DNA from: [Clostridium] fimetarium
Lineage (GTDB): Bacteria > Bacillota > Clostridia > Lachnospirales > Lachnospiraceae
DNA length: 64,000 bases
Direction: 5' to 3'
Assembly (NCBI RefSeq): GCF_900111235.1
Contig: NZ_FOJI01000009.1
Span: 62,001 to 126,000, forward strand
Positions within the stretch are counted from its first letter, which is position 1. Each line of letters opens with the position of its first letter. Below are positions 19,409 to 28,476 of the stretch, one piece after another. The position numbers and the translations under genes were made by a program. The notes under the pieces were generated by a model. It was not told where the DNA came from. It did no database searches and saw nothing but the letters and a program-made list of their open reading frames with translations.

Positions 19409-20002
19409 ATGTTAAATTATTTGTGGGGTTTTTTGATTATTATAGGCGTCGTATATGCGGCACTTACAGGCCATATGGCGGAAGTTACCAATGGAGCCTT
19501 AGATTCATCCAAAGAAGCTGTTTCTATATGCATTACAATGCTTGGTGTTATGTCTCTATGGACGGGACTTATGCAGATTGCTAAGAAAGCAGGCATTATT
19601 TCTTCGTGTACGAGAAAAATACGTCCATTACTTAAGTGGCTTTTCCCAGACGTTCCGCAAGACAACCCAGCAATAGAATATATAGCAACTAATCTGATAG
19701 CTGATTTTTTGGGACTAGGATGGGCGTCTACGCCTGCGGGTCTTAAAGCTATAAAAGAATTAGCGAAGCTAAATAAAAAAGATGTACACACGGCGTCTGA
19801 TGCTATGTGTACATTTCTTATTATTAATATTGCATCTATTCAATTAATTCCGGTTAACATAATAGCATACCGAAGTCAGTATGGATCGGTTAATCCTGCA
19901 GCGATAATCGTACCTGGTATGATTGCAACAACGATATCTACAATTGTGGCAATCATTTTTTGCAAAATAAAATGTCATAAGTCAAAGAGAATCGTTAAAT
20001 AA
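19409..20002 (+). CDS. spmA: Spore maturation protein A
   Basis: This 197-residue integral membrane protein of the SpmA/nucleoside-recognition (Gate) family has conserved GALDSSKEAVSICITMLGVM near the N-terminus and NLIADFLGLGWASTPAGLKA in the middle. SpmA with SpmB is needed for core dehydration and heat resistance of spores. GGAGAGG precedes the start and TATAAT lies 25 nt upstream. Unusually, spmB does not follow directly: a reverse-strand lysozyme gene begins 3 nt after this stop. Confidence 0.93.
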   Translation: MLNYLWGFLIIIGVVYAALTGHMAEVTNGALDSSKEAVSICITMLGVMSLWTGLMQIAKKAGIISSCTRKIRPLLKWLFPDVPQDNPAIEYIATNLIADFLGLGWASTPAGLKAIKELAKLNKKDVHTASDAMCTFLIINIASIQLIPVNIIAYRSQYGSVNPAAIIVPGMIATTISTIVAIIFCKIKCHKSKRIVK

Positions 20003-20005
20003 ACA

Positions 20006-21028
20006 TTATTTCCATTCTTTAAAGCTAATATTTAAATCAACTTTTCCAGTAATTCCATCAACGATACCAGACTGTGAGTATTGCCACATACTAATGTTAT
20101 ATGGAAAATATAGTGAGGTGTCATAACTAGCATACCATTTTTCGTAAGAATTCAGTTTATCTAAATTGAGTTTTGATACATAACATTTCAGATTGGAATA
20201 AATCATTGGTGTATATCCCGCTGATTTTATTTTTTCACAGAAGGCAATGCATATATTGGTAAGTTCTTCAGCCGTCAGGTTCTGCTGTCTGAAGGTATCA
20301 TTAATAATTTCTTCTACGTCAACTACGATTGGGTAGTTCACGTTGTATCCTTTAATTTGATCTAATACATATTGGGCTTCCTCGATGGCTTCAGTTGTAT
20401 TGATTGCTTGTGAATAGAAATACACACCGATGTCAAGACCAGCGCTGCTGGCACCTTGAATGTTTTGCTTAAAGGTGGAATCTTCGATGATTATACCAGT
20501 GCCATAGCTACGATATCCAGTACGCAAAAATGCATATTCAACATTGGAATTTTTCACTTTTGTCCAGTCGATATTGCCTTGATATTTTGAAACATCAATT
20601 CCTTTATGCGATATTACAGTACCGTTTTCCGAATATGTAAGTTCTTTATTTGTATCAACTAAAATGTTTTCCGATTTAAGATCGTTTTTTGGGACTGAGT
20701 CCAAAATCGAAGCAAATATGTATTTATCGGTATCATAGTAAACTATATTTTCGGGATATAAGCTTCTTATAAGAGAAAGTGAGGACGTCCCGCTAGAAAG
20801 CTTTGATTTTATATCAGCTAACATGTCTTCTCTAACATTTGCTGTTGAAGTATCAATGTAGGAACCTAGTTCCTCATTTGTATAACTTGTAACCTTATTT
20901 GAGGTTACAATAGATTCTAGCTTGTGGTAATTAATAAAAATAGTAGCGCCGAGAGAAATAAGTATAATTATACTAATAGTAGAAATAATAATTTTGCGTT
21001 TTTTAGTAGAATGTGGTTTGGTTTTCAT
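20006..21028 (-). CDS. GH25 muramidase (lysozyme) with N-terminal membrane anchor
   Basis: This 340-residue protein has a basic N-terminus, one membrane helix (about residues 12-32), a spacer of roughly 110 residues and a C-terminal GH25 domain. The domain opens with GIDVSKYQGNIDW, followed by YAFLRTGYRSYG, DIGVYFYSQA and the acidic strand PIVVDVEE, so the catalytic acidic residues are present. It would cleave the glycan backbone of peptidoglycan at the outer membrane face. Its position between spmA and spmB on the opposite strand suggests insertion into a former spmAB operon. A spore or wall-remodelling role is possible but not shown. Confidence 0.9.
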   Translation of the reverse strand: MKTKPHSTKKRKIIISTISIIILISLGATIFINYHKLESIVTSNKVTSYTNEELGSYIDTSTANVREDMLADIKSKLSSGTSSLSLIRSLYPENIVYYDTDKYIFASILDSVPKNDLKSENILVDTNKELTYSENGTVISHKGIDVSKYQGNIDWTKVKNSNVEYAFLRTGYRSYGTGIIIEDSTFKQNIQGASSAGLDIGVYFYSQAINTTEAIEEAQYVLDQIKGYNVNYPIVVDVEEIINDTFRQQNLTAEELTNICIAFCEKIKSAGYTPMIYSNLKCYVSKLNLDKLNSYEKWYASYDTSLYFPYNISMWQYSQSGIVDGITGKVDLNISFKEWK

Positions 21029-21162
21029 TTTATTTTCAGCTCCAATCTGCTTTCTTTAACTAAAATACTATAGGAGTTATAGGAATAAGTCAAATCTTAT
21101 TCGTAATTTATTACAAAAAGTTTTATTTTATAAAATATATTATTTTGAAAGGAAGATATATT

Positions 21163-21690
21163 ATGAATCGTTTGGTTTATATGTCTCAATTTATCATACC
21201 TCTTGTAATATTCTACATAGTTGGCTATGGGATGCTAAATAAAACGAATGTATATGATGATTTCGTAGAAGGTGCAAAAGATGGCATGAAAACGGTAATT
21301 GGAATTATGCCAACACTTATCGGACTTATGGTTGCAGTGGGGATTTTGAGATCATCTGGATTCCTTAACTTTTTGGCACATGAGTTACAGTATATTACTG
21401 ATAAAATCTCATTTCCAGCACCACTGGTGCCAGTTATTCTTATGAGAATGTTTTCTTCTTCGGCTGCGACGGGACTGACACTTGATATTTTTAAGGAGTA
21501 TGGGACGGATTCCTATATTGGTTTATTGACTTCTATTATTATGAGTTGTACAGAAGCAGTTTTTTATGTAATGTCAGTATATTTTATTGCGGCTGGTGTG
21601 AAAAAAACTAGGTGGACATTACCCGGGGCATTACTTGCAACAGTTGCGGGTATTGTTGCAAGCGTCGTTATAACAAAGATGATTGTTTAA
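21163..21690 (+). CDS. spmB: Spore maturation protein B
   Basis: This 175-residue membrane protein is recognised by KDGMKTVIGIMPTLIGLMVA and RMFSSSAATGLTLDIF, the SpmB Gate-domain core. The ATG at 21163 is chosen because GAAAGGAAG lies at normal spacing; an upstream in-frame TTG would include the ribosome site. It works with SpmA in spore core dehydration. Here it needs its own promoter, in the 134-nt gap shared with the divergent lysozyme gene. Confidence 0.93.
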   Translation: MNRLVYMSQFIIPLVIFYIVGYGMLNKTNVYDDFVEGAKDGMKTVIGIMPTLIGLMVAVGILRSSGFLNFLAHELQYITDKISFPAPLVPVILMRMFSSSAATGLTLDIFKEYGTDSYIGLLTSIIMSCTEAVFYVMSVYFIAAGVKKTRWTLPGALLATVAGIVASVVITKMIV

Positions 21691-21828
21691 TATATTTAGC
21701 AGAAGGCCTTAAAATAGGGATAATTTAAGGAATAAAATAAGTATTTTATAAAAATATAAAAACTTTCTAAAGGAAATCACTAATTAGTTGATTAGTATTT
21801 TTATTAATGTTACAATAATACCCATGTC

Positions 21829-21857
21829 TTGACAATTATTTTAAAATCGTTTAATAC
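21829..21857 (+). promoter_or_regulatory. Predicted promoter of pyruvate kinase gene
   Basis: Consensus TTGACA (21829-21834), a 17-nt spacer, then TAATAC (21852-21857). The start codon is 88 nt downstream. The remainder of the 254-nt gap after spmB holds only a weak CCTTAAA/TTTAAGG dyad near 21705-21730 without a T-run. Confidence 0.65.
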
Positions 21858-21944
21858 ATAATATGTAAAATAGAAGACGCAGTATTAAAAACATCAAAAT
21901 AAAGCATAATATAATAGGAAGATTATCAGCGGAGGAATTAGTAT

Positions 21945-23363
21945 ATGAAAAAAACTAAAATAATATGTACACTTGGTCCAGCAACGGACAGTAAAGAGAA
22001 TCTGATCAGCCTTATAAAAGAAGGCATGGATGTTGCAAGATTTAATTTTTCCCATGGCACGCATGAAGAGCATGCAGCAAGATTAAACCAACTCAAAGAA
22101 AGTAGAAAAGAATTAAATTGTTATGTAGCAGCACTTTTGGATACAAAAGGACCTGAAATCCGTATAAAACAGTTTGATGCTGGAAAAATCGAATTAGTAA
22201 AAGGTCAAGAATTTACATTAACAGCAAGAGAAGTAGTGGGGACAGAACAAATTGTATCCATTACATTCGCAGATTTATATAAGGATGTAAAAATAGGAAC
22301 ACGAATTTTGGTTGATGACGGTTTGATAGAACTTCAGGTGTTAAGATTTTCAGGCGTGGATATGGTATGCCAAGTTTTAAACGGAGGAACTATCTCAAAT
22401 AATAAAGGGATTAATGTCCCAGGAATCAGTTTGTCTATGCCATATTTGAGTGCAAAAGATAGAAGTGATATCATTTTTGGAATAAAAAATGATTTTGATT
22501 TTATTGCAGCATCATTTGTAAGAGAAGCCGCTGATATTCATCAGATAAGAAAAATTCTCGAAGAAAATGGTAGCAAAGATATTCACATTATTGCTAAGAT
22601 AGAAAATACGCAGGGAATTCAGAACATAGACGAAATAATAGGGGCTGCTGATGGCATAATGATAGCAAGAGGTGACATGGGAGTTGAAATACCTTGTGAA
22701 GATGTTCCTGTAATTCAAAAGATGATTATTAAGAAAGTATATGAAGCAGGAAAGATCGTTATTACTGCAACTCAGATGCTTGATTCAATGATGAAAAATC
22801 CAAGACCTACTAGGGCAGAGGCAGCCGATGTTGCAAATGCTATATATGATGGCACTAGTGCAATTATGCTATCAGGCGAAACTGCAGCAGGATTATACCC
22901 AATCGAAGCTTTGCAAACAATGGTTAAAATCGCTAACAAGGCAGAAGCAGATATCGATTACAGAAAACGATTTTTTGACCATAAAAGAAAAGAAAATCCT
23001 GATATTACGGATGCTATTTCACATGCAACCTGTACAACTGCTCATGATCTTAATGCTGCGGCAATCGTTACAGTTACAAAATCAGGTAAATCAGCAAGAA
23101 TGATTTCAAGATATAGACCAGCATGTGACATAATAGGATGCTCTACTGAACCTAAAGTATGCAGACAATTGAATCTTTCATGGGGGGTTACTCCAGTAAT
23201 CGTTGAGGAAATGAATGATGTGTTTGAATTGTTTAAACATTCAATAGAAAAGTCAAAGAAGAATAAATATTTAACATCTGGAGAAGTTGTCGTAATAACA
23301 TCAGGAGTTCCAATTGGCATTTCTGGAACAACAAACATGATTAAGGTTGAGGTTGTTTCTTAA
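21945..23363 (+). CDS. pyk: Pyruvate kinase
   Basis: This 472-residue glycolytic enzyme transfers phosphate from phosphoenolpyruvate to ADP. It begins with KTKIICTLGPAT, has the active-site segment IIAKIENTQGIQNIDEI and the signature TATQMLDSMMKNPRPTRAEA, followed by GTSAIMLSGETAAG. It is the short form, lacking the extra C-terminal PEP-utiliser domain seen in many Firmicutes. A strong ribosome site (GGAGG) precedes the start and a strong terminator follows. Confidence 0.97.
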   Translation: MKKTKIICTLGPATDSKENLISLIKEGMDVARFNFSHGTHEEHAARLNQLKESRKELNCYVAALLDTKGPEIRIKQFDAGKIELVKGQEFTLTAREVVGTEQIVSITFADLYKDVKIGTRILVDDGLIELQVLRFSGVDMVCQVLNGGTISNNKGINVPGISLSMPYLSAKDRSDIIFGIKNDFDFIAASFVREAADIHQIRKILEENGSKDIHIIAKIENTQGIQNIDEIIGAADGIMIARGDMGVEIPCEDVPVIQKMIIKKVYEAGKIVITATQMLDSMMKNPRPTRAEAADVANAIYDGTSAIMLSGETAAGLYPIEALQTMVKIANKAEADIDYRKRFFDHKRKENPDITDAISHATCTTAHDLNAAAIVTVTKSGKSARMISRYRPACDIIGCSTEPKVCRQLNLSWGVTPVIVEEMNDVFELFKHSIEKSKKNKYLTSGEVVVITSGVPIGISGTTNMIKVEVVS

Positions 23364-23377
23364 TTTTAGATACAAAG

Positions 23378-23432
23378 GGTCTTTTGCTCCATAGATAATT
23401 ACGCATCTATGGAGCAAAAGACCTATTTTTTT
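23378..23432 (+). terminator. Strong intrinsic terminator after pyk
   Basis: Perfect 19-bp inverted repeat (23378-23396 and 23405-23423) with an 8-nt loop, followed by TA and seven T residues. Confidence 0.95.
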
Positions 23433-23530
23433 ACAAATTTATCAACTTATCTACAATTGTACATAAGCCTTCAACGATTGCAGCAGCAGATTATGAAGTT
23501 CGGATGGGATAATAAGAATTAATATAGAAA

Positions 23531-23565
23531 AGGATATTTGGCTAATTCACCAAATATCCTTTTTC
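23531..23565. terminator. Bidirectional terminator at the niaR 3' end
   Basis: Dyad AGGATATTTGG / CCAAATATCCT (23531-23541, 23551-23561) with T-rich flank on the + strand and A-rich flank on the left, so it can serve both directions. The niaR stop codon lies in the loop. Confidence 0.7.
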
Positions 23566-24054
23566 ATTAAGTTCTTTTTCAATTATATCAAGATCATTTT
23601 CAGTATCGGCTTCCACAGTATGATAGTGGCGCCCATCAGTAAGATTCTTTAATGGTTTTGTTTTGCTATCTTTTAATTTTTGCAAGAATTCTTTAATATC
23701 TCGTCTTGAAGCGATAATTAGATCAACCGTAATCTGTCCATAAATATCATGTTCGATAACAACATCAAGCACTTTACCATTATTATCAACAATAATTTCA
23801 AGTTCCTCTGCTATCTGTTCATCGGTATGCGTTACATAATAACTGCGTTTGAATCGTTTGCTTTCATCACTATAGAGAATATAACCCTTGTTAGTAGACA
23901 AAATACTCTTGTTAACTGCACGTAAAAGTGCGATATCTTGAACAATTATTTGCCTGCTTACATTGAGCATTTCGGATAAATCATTTCCGGTGATAGCCCT
24001 ATCTCTTGTAGTTAAAATATCTATTATTTTTTTTCTCCTAGAATCGCCTTCCAT
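23542..24054 (-). CDS. niaR: Niacin-responsive repressor NiaR (HTH-11 plus 3H domain)
   Basis: About 170 residues. An N-terminal winged helix-turn-helix (RRKKIIDILTTRDRAITG and DLSEMLNVSRQIIVQDI) is followed by a 3H domain with its three conserved histidines, including THTDEQ, VIEHDIYG and GRHYHTVE. The family represses NAD synthesis or niacin uptake genes when niacin is plentiful. I chose the internal ATG at 24054 because the family starts just before the HTH and GAGAGG lies upstream; in-frame ATGs further upstream extend to 24120. No obvious NAD gene is adjacent, so targets must be elsewhere. Confidence 0.9.
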   Translation of the reverse strand: MEGDSRRKKIIDILTTRDRAITGNDLSEMLNVSRQIIVQDIALLRAVNKSILSTNKGYILYSDESKRFKRSYYVTHTDEQIAEELEIIVDNNGKVLDVVIEHDIYGQITVDLIIASRRDIKEFLQKLKDSKTKPLKNLTDGRHYHTVEADTENDLDIIEKELNEKGYLVN

Positions 24055-24152
24055 GTTATATCCATCCTCTCTAAGCATATTGATCTCTCTCATCTTAGAA
24101 TATTTCTCGGATATTTGCAATATAAAAAATAGTTATCACAGGATTGGAATTC

Positions 24153-24548
24153 TTATATGTGAGTACTTGGACTATGATATGAGGAGGTATTTGAAGATTT
24201 GCTTGAAGCGTTATCGGAAGAGCTATTTGAGGTATTACTCGATAATTTACCTGAGCCACCATTTGAAGCGTTACTCGAAAATTTATCTGATCCACCAGTT
24301 AAAGCGTTACTCGACAATCTATCTGATGCGCTAGTTGAAGTCTTACCGGACGCTTCACCTGCAGCTTTTGCGGCTACATGTGGAATTCCAAATTGATACA
24401 AATCATTATACTGTGATGCCGAATCGGTTTCATTGCTTCCTTGTGGGATTAAGCCAGTACATTCAGAAGCGGAAGAAGTACCAGCCATATCTAAATAATC
24501 TTCGTCAGTAAAATATTCATTATTTTTCTTTTTATCTTTTTCATTCAT
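24153..24548 (-). CDS. Hypothetical Ser/Asn-rich repeat protein
   Basis: I do not recognise this 131-residue protein. The N-terminus is charged (MNEKDKKKNNEYFTDEDYLD), a middle part contains ECTGLIPQG and QYNDLYQFGIPHV, and the C-terminal half is a low-complexity tail of imperfect 12-residue repeats (SNGGSGKLSSNT-like) from a 36-bp DNA repeat around 24200-24330. The start at 24548 is preceded by GAAAGG. No signal peptide or membrane helix is seen. The opposite strand also has an open frame here, but it lacks a ribosome site. Confidence 0.6.
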   Translation of the reverse strand: MNEKDKKKNNEYFTDEDYLDMAGTSSASECTGLIPQGSNETDSASQYNDLYQFGIPHVAAKAAGEASGKTSTSASDRLSSNALTGGSDKFSSNASNGGSGKLSSNTSNSSSDNASSKSSNTSSYHSPSTHI

Positions 24549-24689
24549 AATAATTAGACACCTTTCTCTATTCGATTTTTGATAACCACAAATTTTAGAT
24601 TTATGCATATTTATAGTTTGCCACGGGATGGCGGTTCTATTCAAAAGTCATTTTTAATATTGTAAATATATTTTTACCATTTATATGGA

Positions 24690-24843
24690 AATAACTTGAA
24701 ATAAAAACAACAATGTTATAAACTTAAGCAAGACAAGGTATTGGGGAATACATTGCGATTGGGGTAGGTGTTTTAGAGTTAGGTGTTATTGTTAATAGCA
24801 GTTATTATTCGTTGCAGATTCCCATGTGAGTCTGCTATTTTTT
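24690..24843 (+). promoter_or_regulatory. Module A copy 1: promoter, leader and attenuator terminator
   Basis: TTGAAA (24696-24701), 17-nt spacer, TAAACT (24719-24724). The leader start codon is mutated to GTA, but TTG at 24741 opens a 9-codon frame ending TAG (24765-24767) and still containing GN. The terminator hairpin 24814-24835 is followed by six T. The gene start is 98 nt downstream. This is the most diverged forward copy. Confidence 0.75.
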
Positions 24844-24940
24844 ATGGAAAATGGATTGTTATGGTTTGCCATAACGGATGTAGTCCTAACCTAGAGAGGG
24901 AATGCGAGGCAAATGAAATAGAAAATAAGGGAGAGAAGAG

Positions 24941-25744
24941 ATGACGAAGGAAAAATTACTAGCGCAAGGGAATACAGCTGAAATATATATTTATTCAGCA
25001 GATAAAGTCATAAAACTATTTAGAAAAAATATGCCGTATGTAGCGTGTGAAAGCGAGTATTACATTACAAGTAATGTATATCAATCATTAAAAACATGTC
25101 CGAAAGTATATGAACAAATAGATGTAGATGACAGAAATGGTATTGTTTATGAAAGAATAGTTGGAAAAACATTGCTAAATCTAATGTTATTGAAAATGTG
25201 GAAATCTAAGCAAATGGCGAAGCAAATGGCACAGTATCACGTTGATATTCAAAAGGAAGTGACATTTGAACTCCCTAGTGTGCACAATAAATTAAAGATT
25301 GATATCAGTGCTGTTGTTGAATTAGAACAAAAAGAGAAAGATGTTTTATACGAATACATAGATAAACTTCCACGCGGTAATCTTTTGTGCCACTTCGACT
25401 TTCATCCAGGAAATATTATTATGCGTGATAATCAGGCAGTGGTAATAGATTGGATGACTGCATGTAGGGGTGATAAGTTATCAGACGTTGCAAGAACGGG
25501 AGTTATGTTGAAATACGCAGATATTCCAATAAAATCAAAGATATTAAAGAAAATAATGCGGAAATTTCAAAATAGAATCTGTCAGGAATATCTGAAAGAA
25601 TATATTTCTATTACTGGCGCACAAATTGCAGAAATAGAAAAATGGGAGTACCCAATAATGGCTGCACGACTTCGAGAGTGGGTACCTAAAAGCGAAAAGC
25701 AGGTATTACTGAAGTTTGTTCGGGAGTACGGGAAAAGAGCTTAA
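24941..25744 (+). CDS. Aminoglycoside phosphotransferase/choline kinase-like kinase
   Basis: This 267-residue kinase-fold protein of the APH family would phosphorylate a small hydroxylated molecule. The catalytic loop HFDFHPGNI (HxDxxxxN pattern) lies about two-thirds along and the metal-binding aspartate is in VVIDWMTA. The N-terminal lobe has a glycine-containing nucleotide loop (LLAQGNTAEIY) and a lysine in VIKLF. Substrate cannot be told from sequence: an antibiotic, choline or a sugar are all possible. It is the first gene behind module A copy 1, and GGGAGAGAAG precedes the start. Confidence 0.8.
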   Translation: MTKEKLLAQGNTAEIYIYSADKVIKLFRKNMPYVACESEYYITSNVYQSLKTCPKVYEQIDVDDRNGIVYERIVGKTLLNLMLLKMWKSKQMAKQMAQYHVDIQKEVTFELPSVHNKLKIDISAVVELEQKEKDVLYEYIDKLPRGNLLCHFDFHPGNIIMRDNQAVVIDWMTACRGDKLSDVARTGVMLKYADIPIKSKILKKIMRKFQNRICQEYLKEYISITGAQIAEIEKWEYPIMAARLREWVPKSEKQVLLKFVREYGKRA

Positions 25745-25811
25745 CAGAGGGATGATAACGAATGAAGTGACATAATATGGCGTATGATAATGATAAATTG
25801 GAGGGGATTAT

Positions 25812-26360
25812 ATGATCAAAGTAACTCCACTGGAAATTAAGGAAGTGCTAGTCCTGGAGTATGAGGAGTATGAAGATAGCCGTGGGTTAAGCGTCTCGAC
25901 TTTCTCAAAGAAGGAGTTGGAAAAAGTTGGTATTGTCACAGAATTTCTAGAAGAAAATATATATTGTCCCCAAAAAGCTGGAACATTATATGGAATTCAT
26001 TTTCAAAATAAGCCAGTGGAACAGACAAAACTGTTATATTGCATGAAGGGCAGAGGCCTTGACTTTGCAATAGATTTACGAAGAGATTCTAATACCTATA
26101 AAAAGTGGGTATGTGTTGAATTGTCGTCGGATAACAGAAAACAGATATACATACCAAAAGGCTTTGGACATGCTTTTTTATCACTTGAGGATAATACTAC
26201 AGTTGTAATGAAGATTGATAATTATTTTCACCCGGATTATAGAAAAGGGATTGTGTGGAATGATCCTGAATTAAATGTAGAATTTCCGATAGAAAATCCT
26301 ATACTTGCACAACATGATGTCGATGCACCATTTTTAAAAGATAGTGGGTGTAATCTGTAG
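25812..26360 (+). CDS. dTDP-4-dehydrorhamnose 3,5-epimerase-like protein (RmlC)
   Basis: This 182-residue cupin-fold epimerase shows RmlC landmarks: an early EDSRG segment, GIHFQ carrying the catalytic histidine, DLRRDSNTY, and IPKGFGHAFLSL. The family converts dTDP-4-keto-6-deoxyglucose to dTDP-4-keto-rhamnose for surface polysaccharides. No rmlA, rmlB or rmlD is nearby, so it is an orphan and may act on a different nucleotide sugar. GGAGGGG lies just before the start. Confidence 0.85.
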   Translation: MIKVTPLEIKEVLVLEYEEYEDSRGLSVSTFSKKELEKVGIVTEFLEENIYCPQKAGTLYGIHFQNKPVEQTKLLYCMKGRGLDFAIDLRRDSNTYKKWVCVELSSDNRKQIYIPKGFGHAFLSLEDNTTVVMKIDNYFHPDYRKGIVWNDPELNVEFPIENPILAQHDVDAPFLKDSGCNL

Positions 26361-26442
26361 TAAATTAGCGAGTGCACAAAGATATTTGTTGTGTAATACT
26401 ACTGTTCTATTAATATTTTAGGTTAAGGGGGATTTAGACTTT

Positions 26443-26976
26443 ATGAAATGGAAATGTTTAAATAGCGAATATCTAGTCAATTCAAAATGGTTAAAAGTAA
26501 GAAGAGATGAAGTGCAATTGCCCAATGGAACGATCATGGATGATTATTTTGTGATAGAAAAAAAGAATGTTGCCTTGATAGTTGCGATGGATAAAGATAA
26601 AAGTGTGATTTTAAAAAAGGAATATAGATATGCTATTGATAAAGAACTTATTGAGATACCAGGTGGTACATATGATAATGATTCTGATAATCCCCTGGAC
26701 GTTGCAAAAAGGGAATTACGTGAGGAAACAGGCTATAAATCTGATAATTGGGAGTGCTTAGGCACTTTATTTGATTATCCAACCAAGGACACCAATACGA
26801 TTAGTCTTTATCTGGCTAAGAATATTTATAAAGTAGGTGAGCAGGAGTTAGATATATCAGAGGATATTACATTTGATTTTGTTCCAATTAAGGAAGCTAT
26901 TCAGATGTGTGTAGAAAATCAAATATGCGTTAGTGGTTCTGTTGCAGCATTAATGAAGGTATTTTATCAAATGTAA
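26443..26976 (+). CDS. NUDIX hydrolase, ADP-ribose pyrophosphatase type
   Basis: This 177-residue protein contains a NUDIX box ending AKRELREETGY, preceded by IPGGTYDNDSDN with a slightly lengthened loop. The N-terminal dimerisation strands (SKWLKVRRDEVQLPNG) match ADP-ribose/nucleoside diphosphate-sugar pyrophosphatases. It would hydrolyse ADP-ribose or a nucleotide sugar and sits after the epimerase gene. AAGGGGGA lies about 12 nt before the start. Confidence 0.85.
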   Translation: MKWKCLNSEYLVNSKWLKVRRDEVQLPNGTIMDDYFVIEKKNVALIVAMDKDKSVILKKEYRYAIDKELIEIPGGTYDNDSDNPLDVAKRELREETGYKSDNWECLGTLFDYPTKDTNTISLYLAKNIYKVGEQELDISEDITFDFVPIKEAIQMCVENQICVSGSVAALMKVFYQM

Positions 26977-27003
26977 TAGAGCGAATGAGGGGGAGTAGAA
27001 AAA

Positions 27004-28416
27004 ATGGATGAAATAATGCAGATAGTGTATCAGGCAAAAGAATATCTGACATTGGGAATCGCAGCAGTCATATTAGCAGCAGTTGTTTTCGTTATTTTAT
27101 ATTATATAATATATAGAAAAATCATGAAGGGTACGAAAAAACTGTCGAATAGGAAAATACTAATAAGTGCAGTGTTTATCTGTTATATTATGGTGGTCTT
27201 CGGGGCCACGTTGCTTGGCAGACGAAGTTCTTCTTGGAACAATGCTAACATTAATTTTCAATTATTCAGCTCTTATAGGGCGGCGTGGAACCATGCTTCA
27301 TCTATAGAGTGGCGAAATATTATATTGAATATTTTGATGTTTGTTCCATTGGGCTTCCTACTTCCACTTTGGTCAAAGCGTTTTAAAGTTATTTGGAAAA
27401 CGTATCTTTCAGGATTGCTGCTGACTGTATTAATTGAGGGGATACAGTTATTTGCTAAAAGTGGAATCTCTGAGATTGATGATATTTTTAATAATACAAT
27501 TGGTACTGTAATAGGATATGGTTTGGTGATGCTAGTCCTTGCAATTTTTAAGGGAAAAAATAATAAGCATTCTATTTGGAAAATTATTTCTATGCAGTTA
27601 CCATTAATAGTAACGGTTATAGGATTTGCATGTATCTTTATAGTATATCAGCATCAGGAATATGGAAACTTAAGCGAGAATTATAATTACAAGGTGAATA
27701 TGTCAAAGGCGAAATATTCAGTCAATACAGTATTATCGAAACAAGAGAAATCGGGAGACATTTACAATACAAAGATAGGAAATTTCTCCGAAACACTTGA
27801 GTTTGCTAATGAATTTTTTGCTAAACTGAATACCAGTGTAAATGAATCAAAGAATGATATATTTGAATATGCGGCTATTTTTCACTCAATGGATGGAAAT
27901 TATTCTCTCTCCGTGGATTATGTAGGATTTAAGATCGGTTTTACAGATTTTGATGAAATACAGGTAAACGAAAAAATGGAATGTGATTTTGAAACTGTCA
28001 AGAAAGCACTTTCATTATATGGAATATCAATTCCAGATAAATCAGAATTTTCAAGGAAAGATGGTGGTACCTATACGATTTCCGTTAAAAAGTACTTAGA
28101 AGGAAATACCATAACAGATGGAGAATTGAGATGTATAGTGAATGAGAATGGAAAAATTGCGAGTATTCGCAATAATATAATCGCATATAGCAGGTACAAA
28201 AAATGCAATATTATATCTGAGCAGGAGGCATACGAACGAATAAAAGAGGGAAAATTCTTGTATTATAATTCATCTGGCGCTATTAAACAACTGGCGATCC
28301 AGTCAGTAGACCTAAGTTATAGAATGGATTCCAAAGGGTATTTTCAGCCGGTATATGAATTTTTGACTTTGGTAAATGGAAGAGAGACAACAATTGTAAT
28401 CCCATGTATTAAATAA
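27004..28416 (+). CDS. VanZ-family membrane protein with a large C-terminal domain
   Basis: This 470-residue protein begins with a membrane helix, then a VanZ-like four-helix domain (about residues 45-190) with NILMFVPLGFLLPL and the conserved acidic stretch SEIDDIFNNTIG. VanZ proteins are linked to teicoplanin and lipoglycopeptide tolerance. After one more helix, the remaining 250 residues form an unrecognised extracytoplasmic domain, which makes the protein about three times the size of a minimal VanZ. GAGGGGGAG precedes the start. Confidence 0.82.
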   Translation: MDEIMQIVYQAKEYLTLGIAAVILAAVVFVILYYIIYRKIMKGTKKLSNRKILISAVFICYIMVVFGATLLGRRSSSWNNANINFQLFSSYRAAWNHASSIEWRNIILNILMFVPLGFLLPLWSKRFKVIWKTYLSGLLLTVLIEGIQLFAKSGISEIDDIFNNTIGTVIGYGLVMLVLAIFKGKNNKHSIWKIISMQLPLIVTVIGFACIFIVYQHQEYGNLSENYNYKVNMSKAKYSVNTVLSKQEKSGDIYNTKIGNFSETLEFANEFFAKLNTSVNESKNDIFEYAAIFHSMDGNYSLSVDYVGFKIGFTDFDEIQVNEKMECDFETVKKALSLYGISIPDKSEFSRKDGGTYTISVKKYLEGNTITDGELRCIVNENGKIASIRNNIIAYSRYKKCNIISEQEAYERIKEGKFLYYNSSGAIKQLAIQSVDLSYRMDSKGYFQPVYEFLTLVNGRETTIVIPCIK

Positions 28417-28476
28417 TAAATGAATTAATTACAAGGCGACAACTAGAAAGGATATTTTGACATATGAAAAGATTGT

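Noticed and set aside
24199-24396. Forward-strand leucine-rich frame opposite the Ser-rich hypothetical protein
   Set aside because: It arises from the 36-bp repeat, has no ribosome site, and the reverse-strand frame has both a ribosome site and a non-repetitive front.
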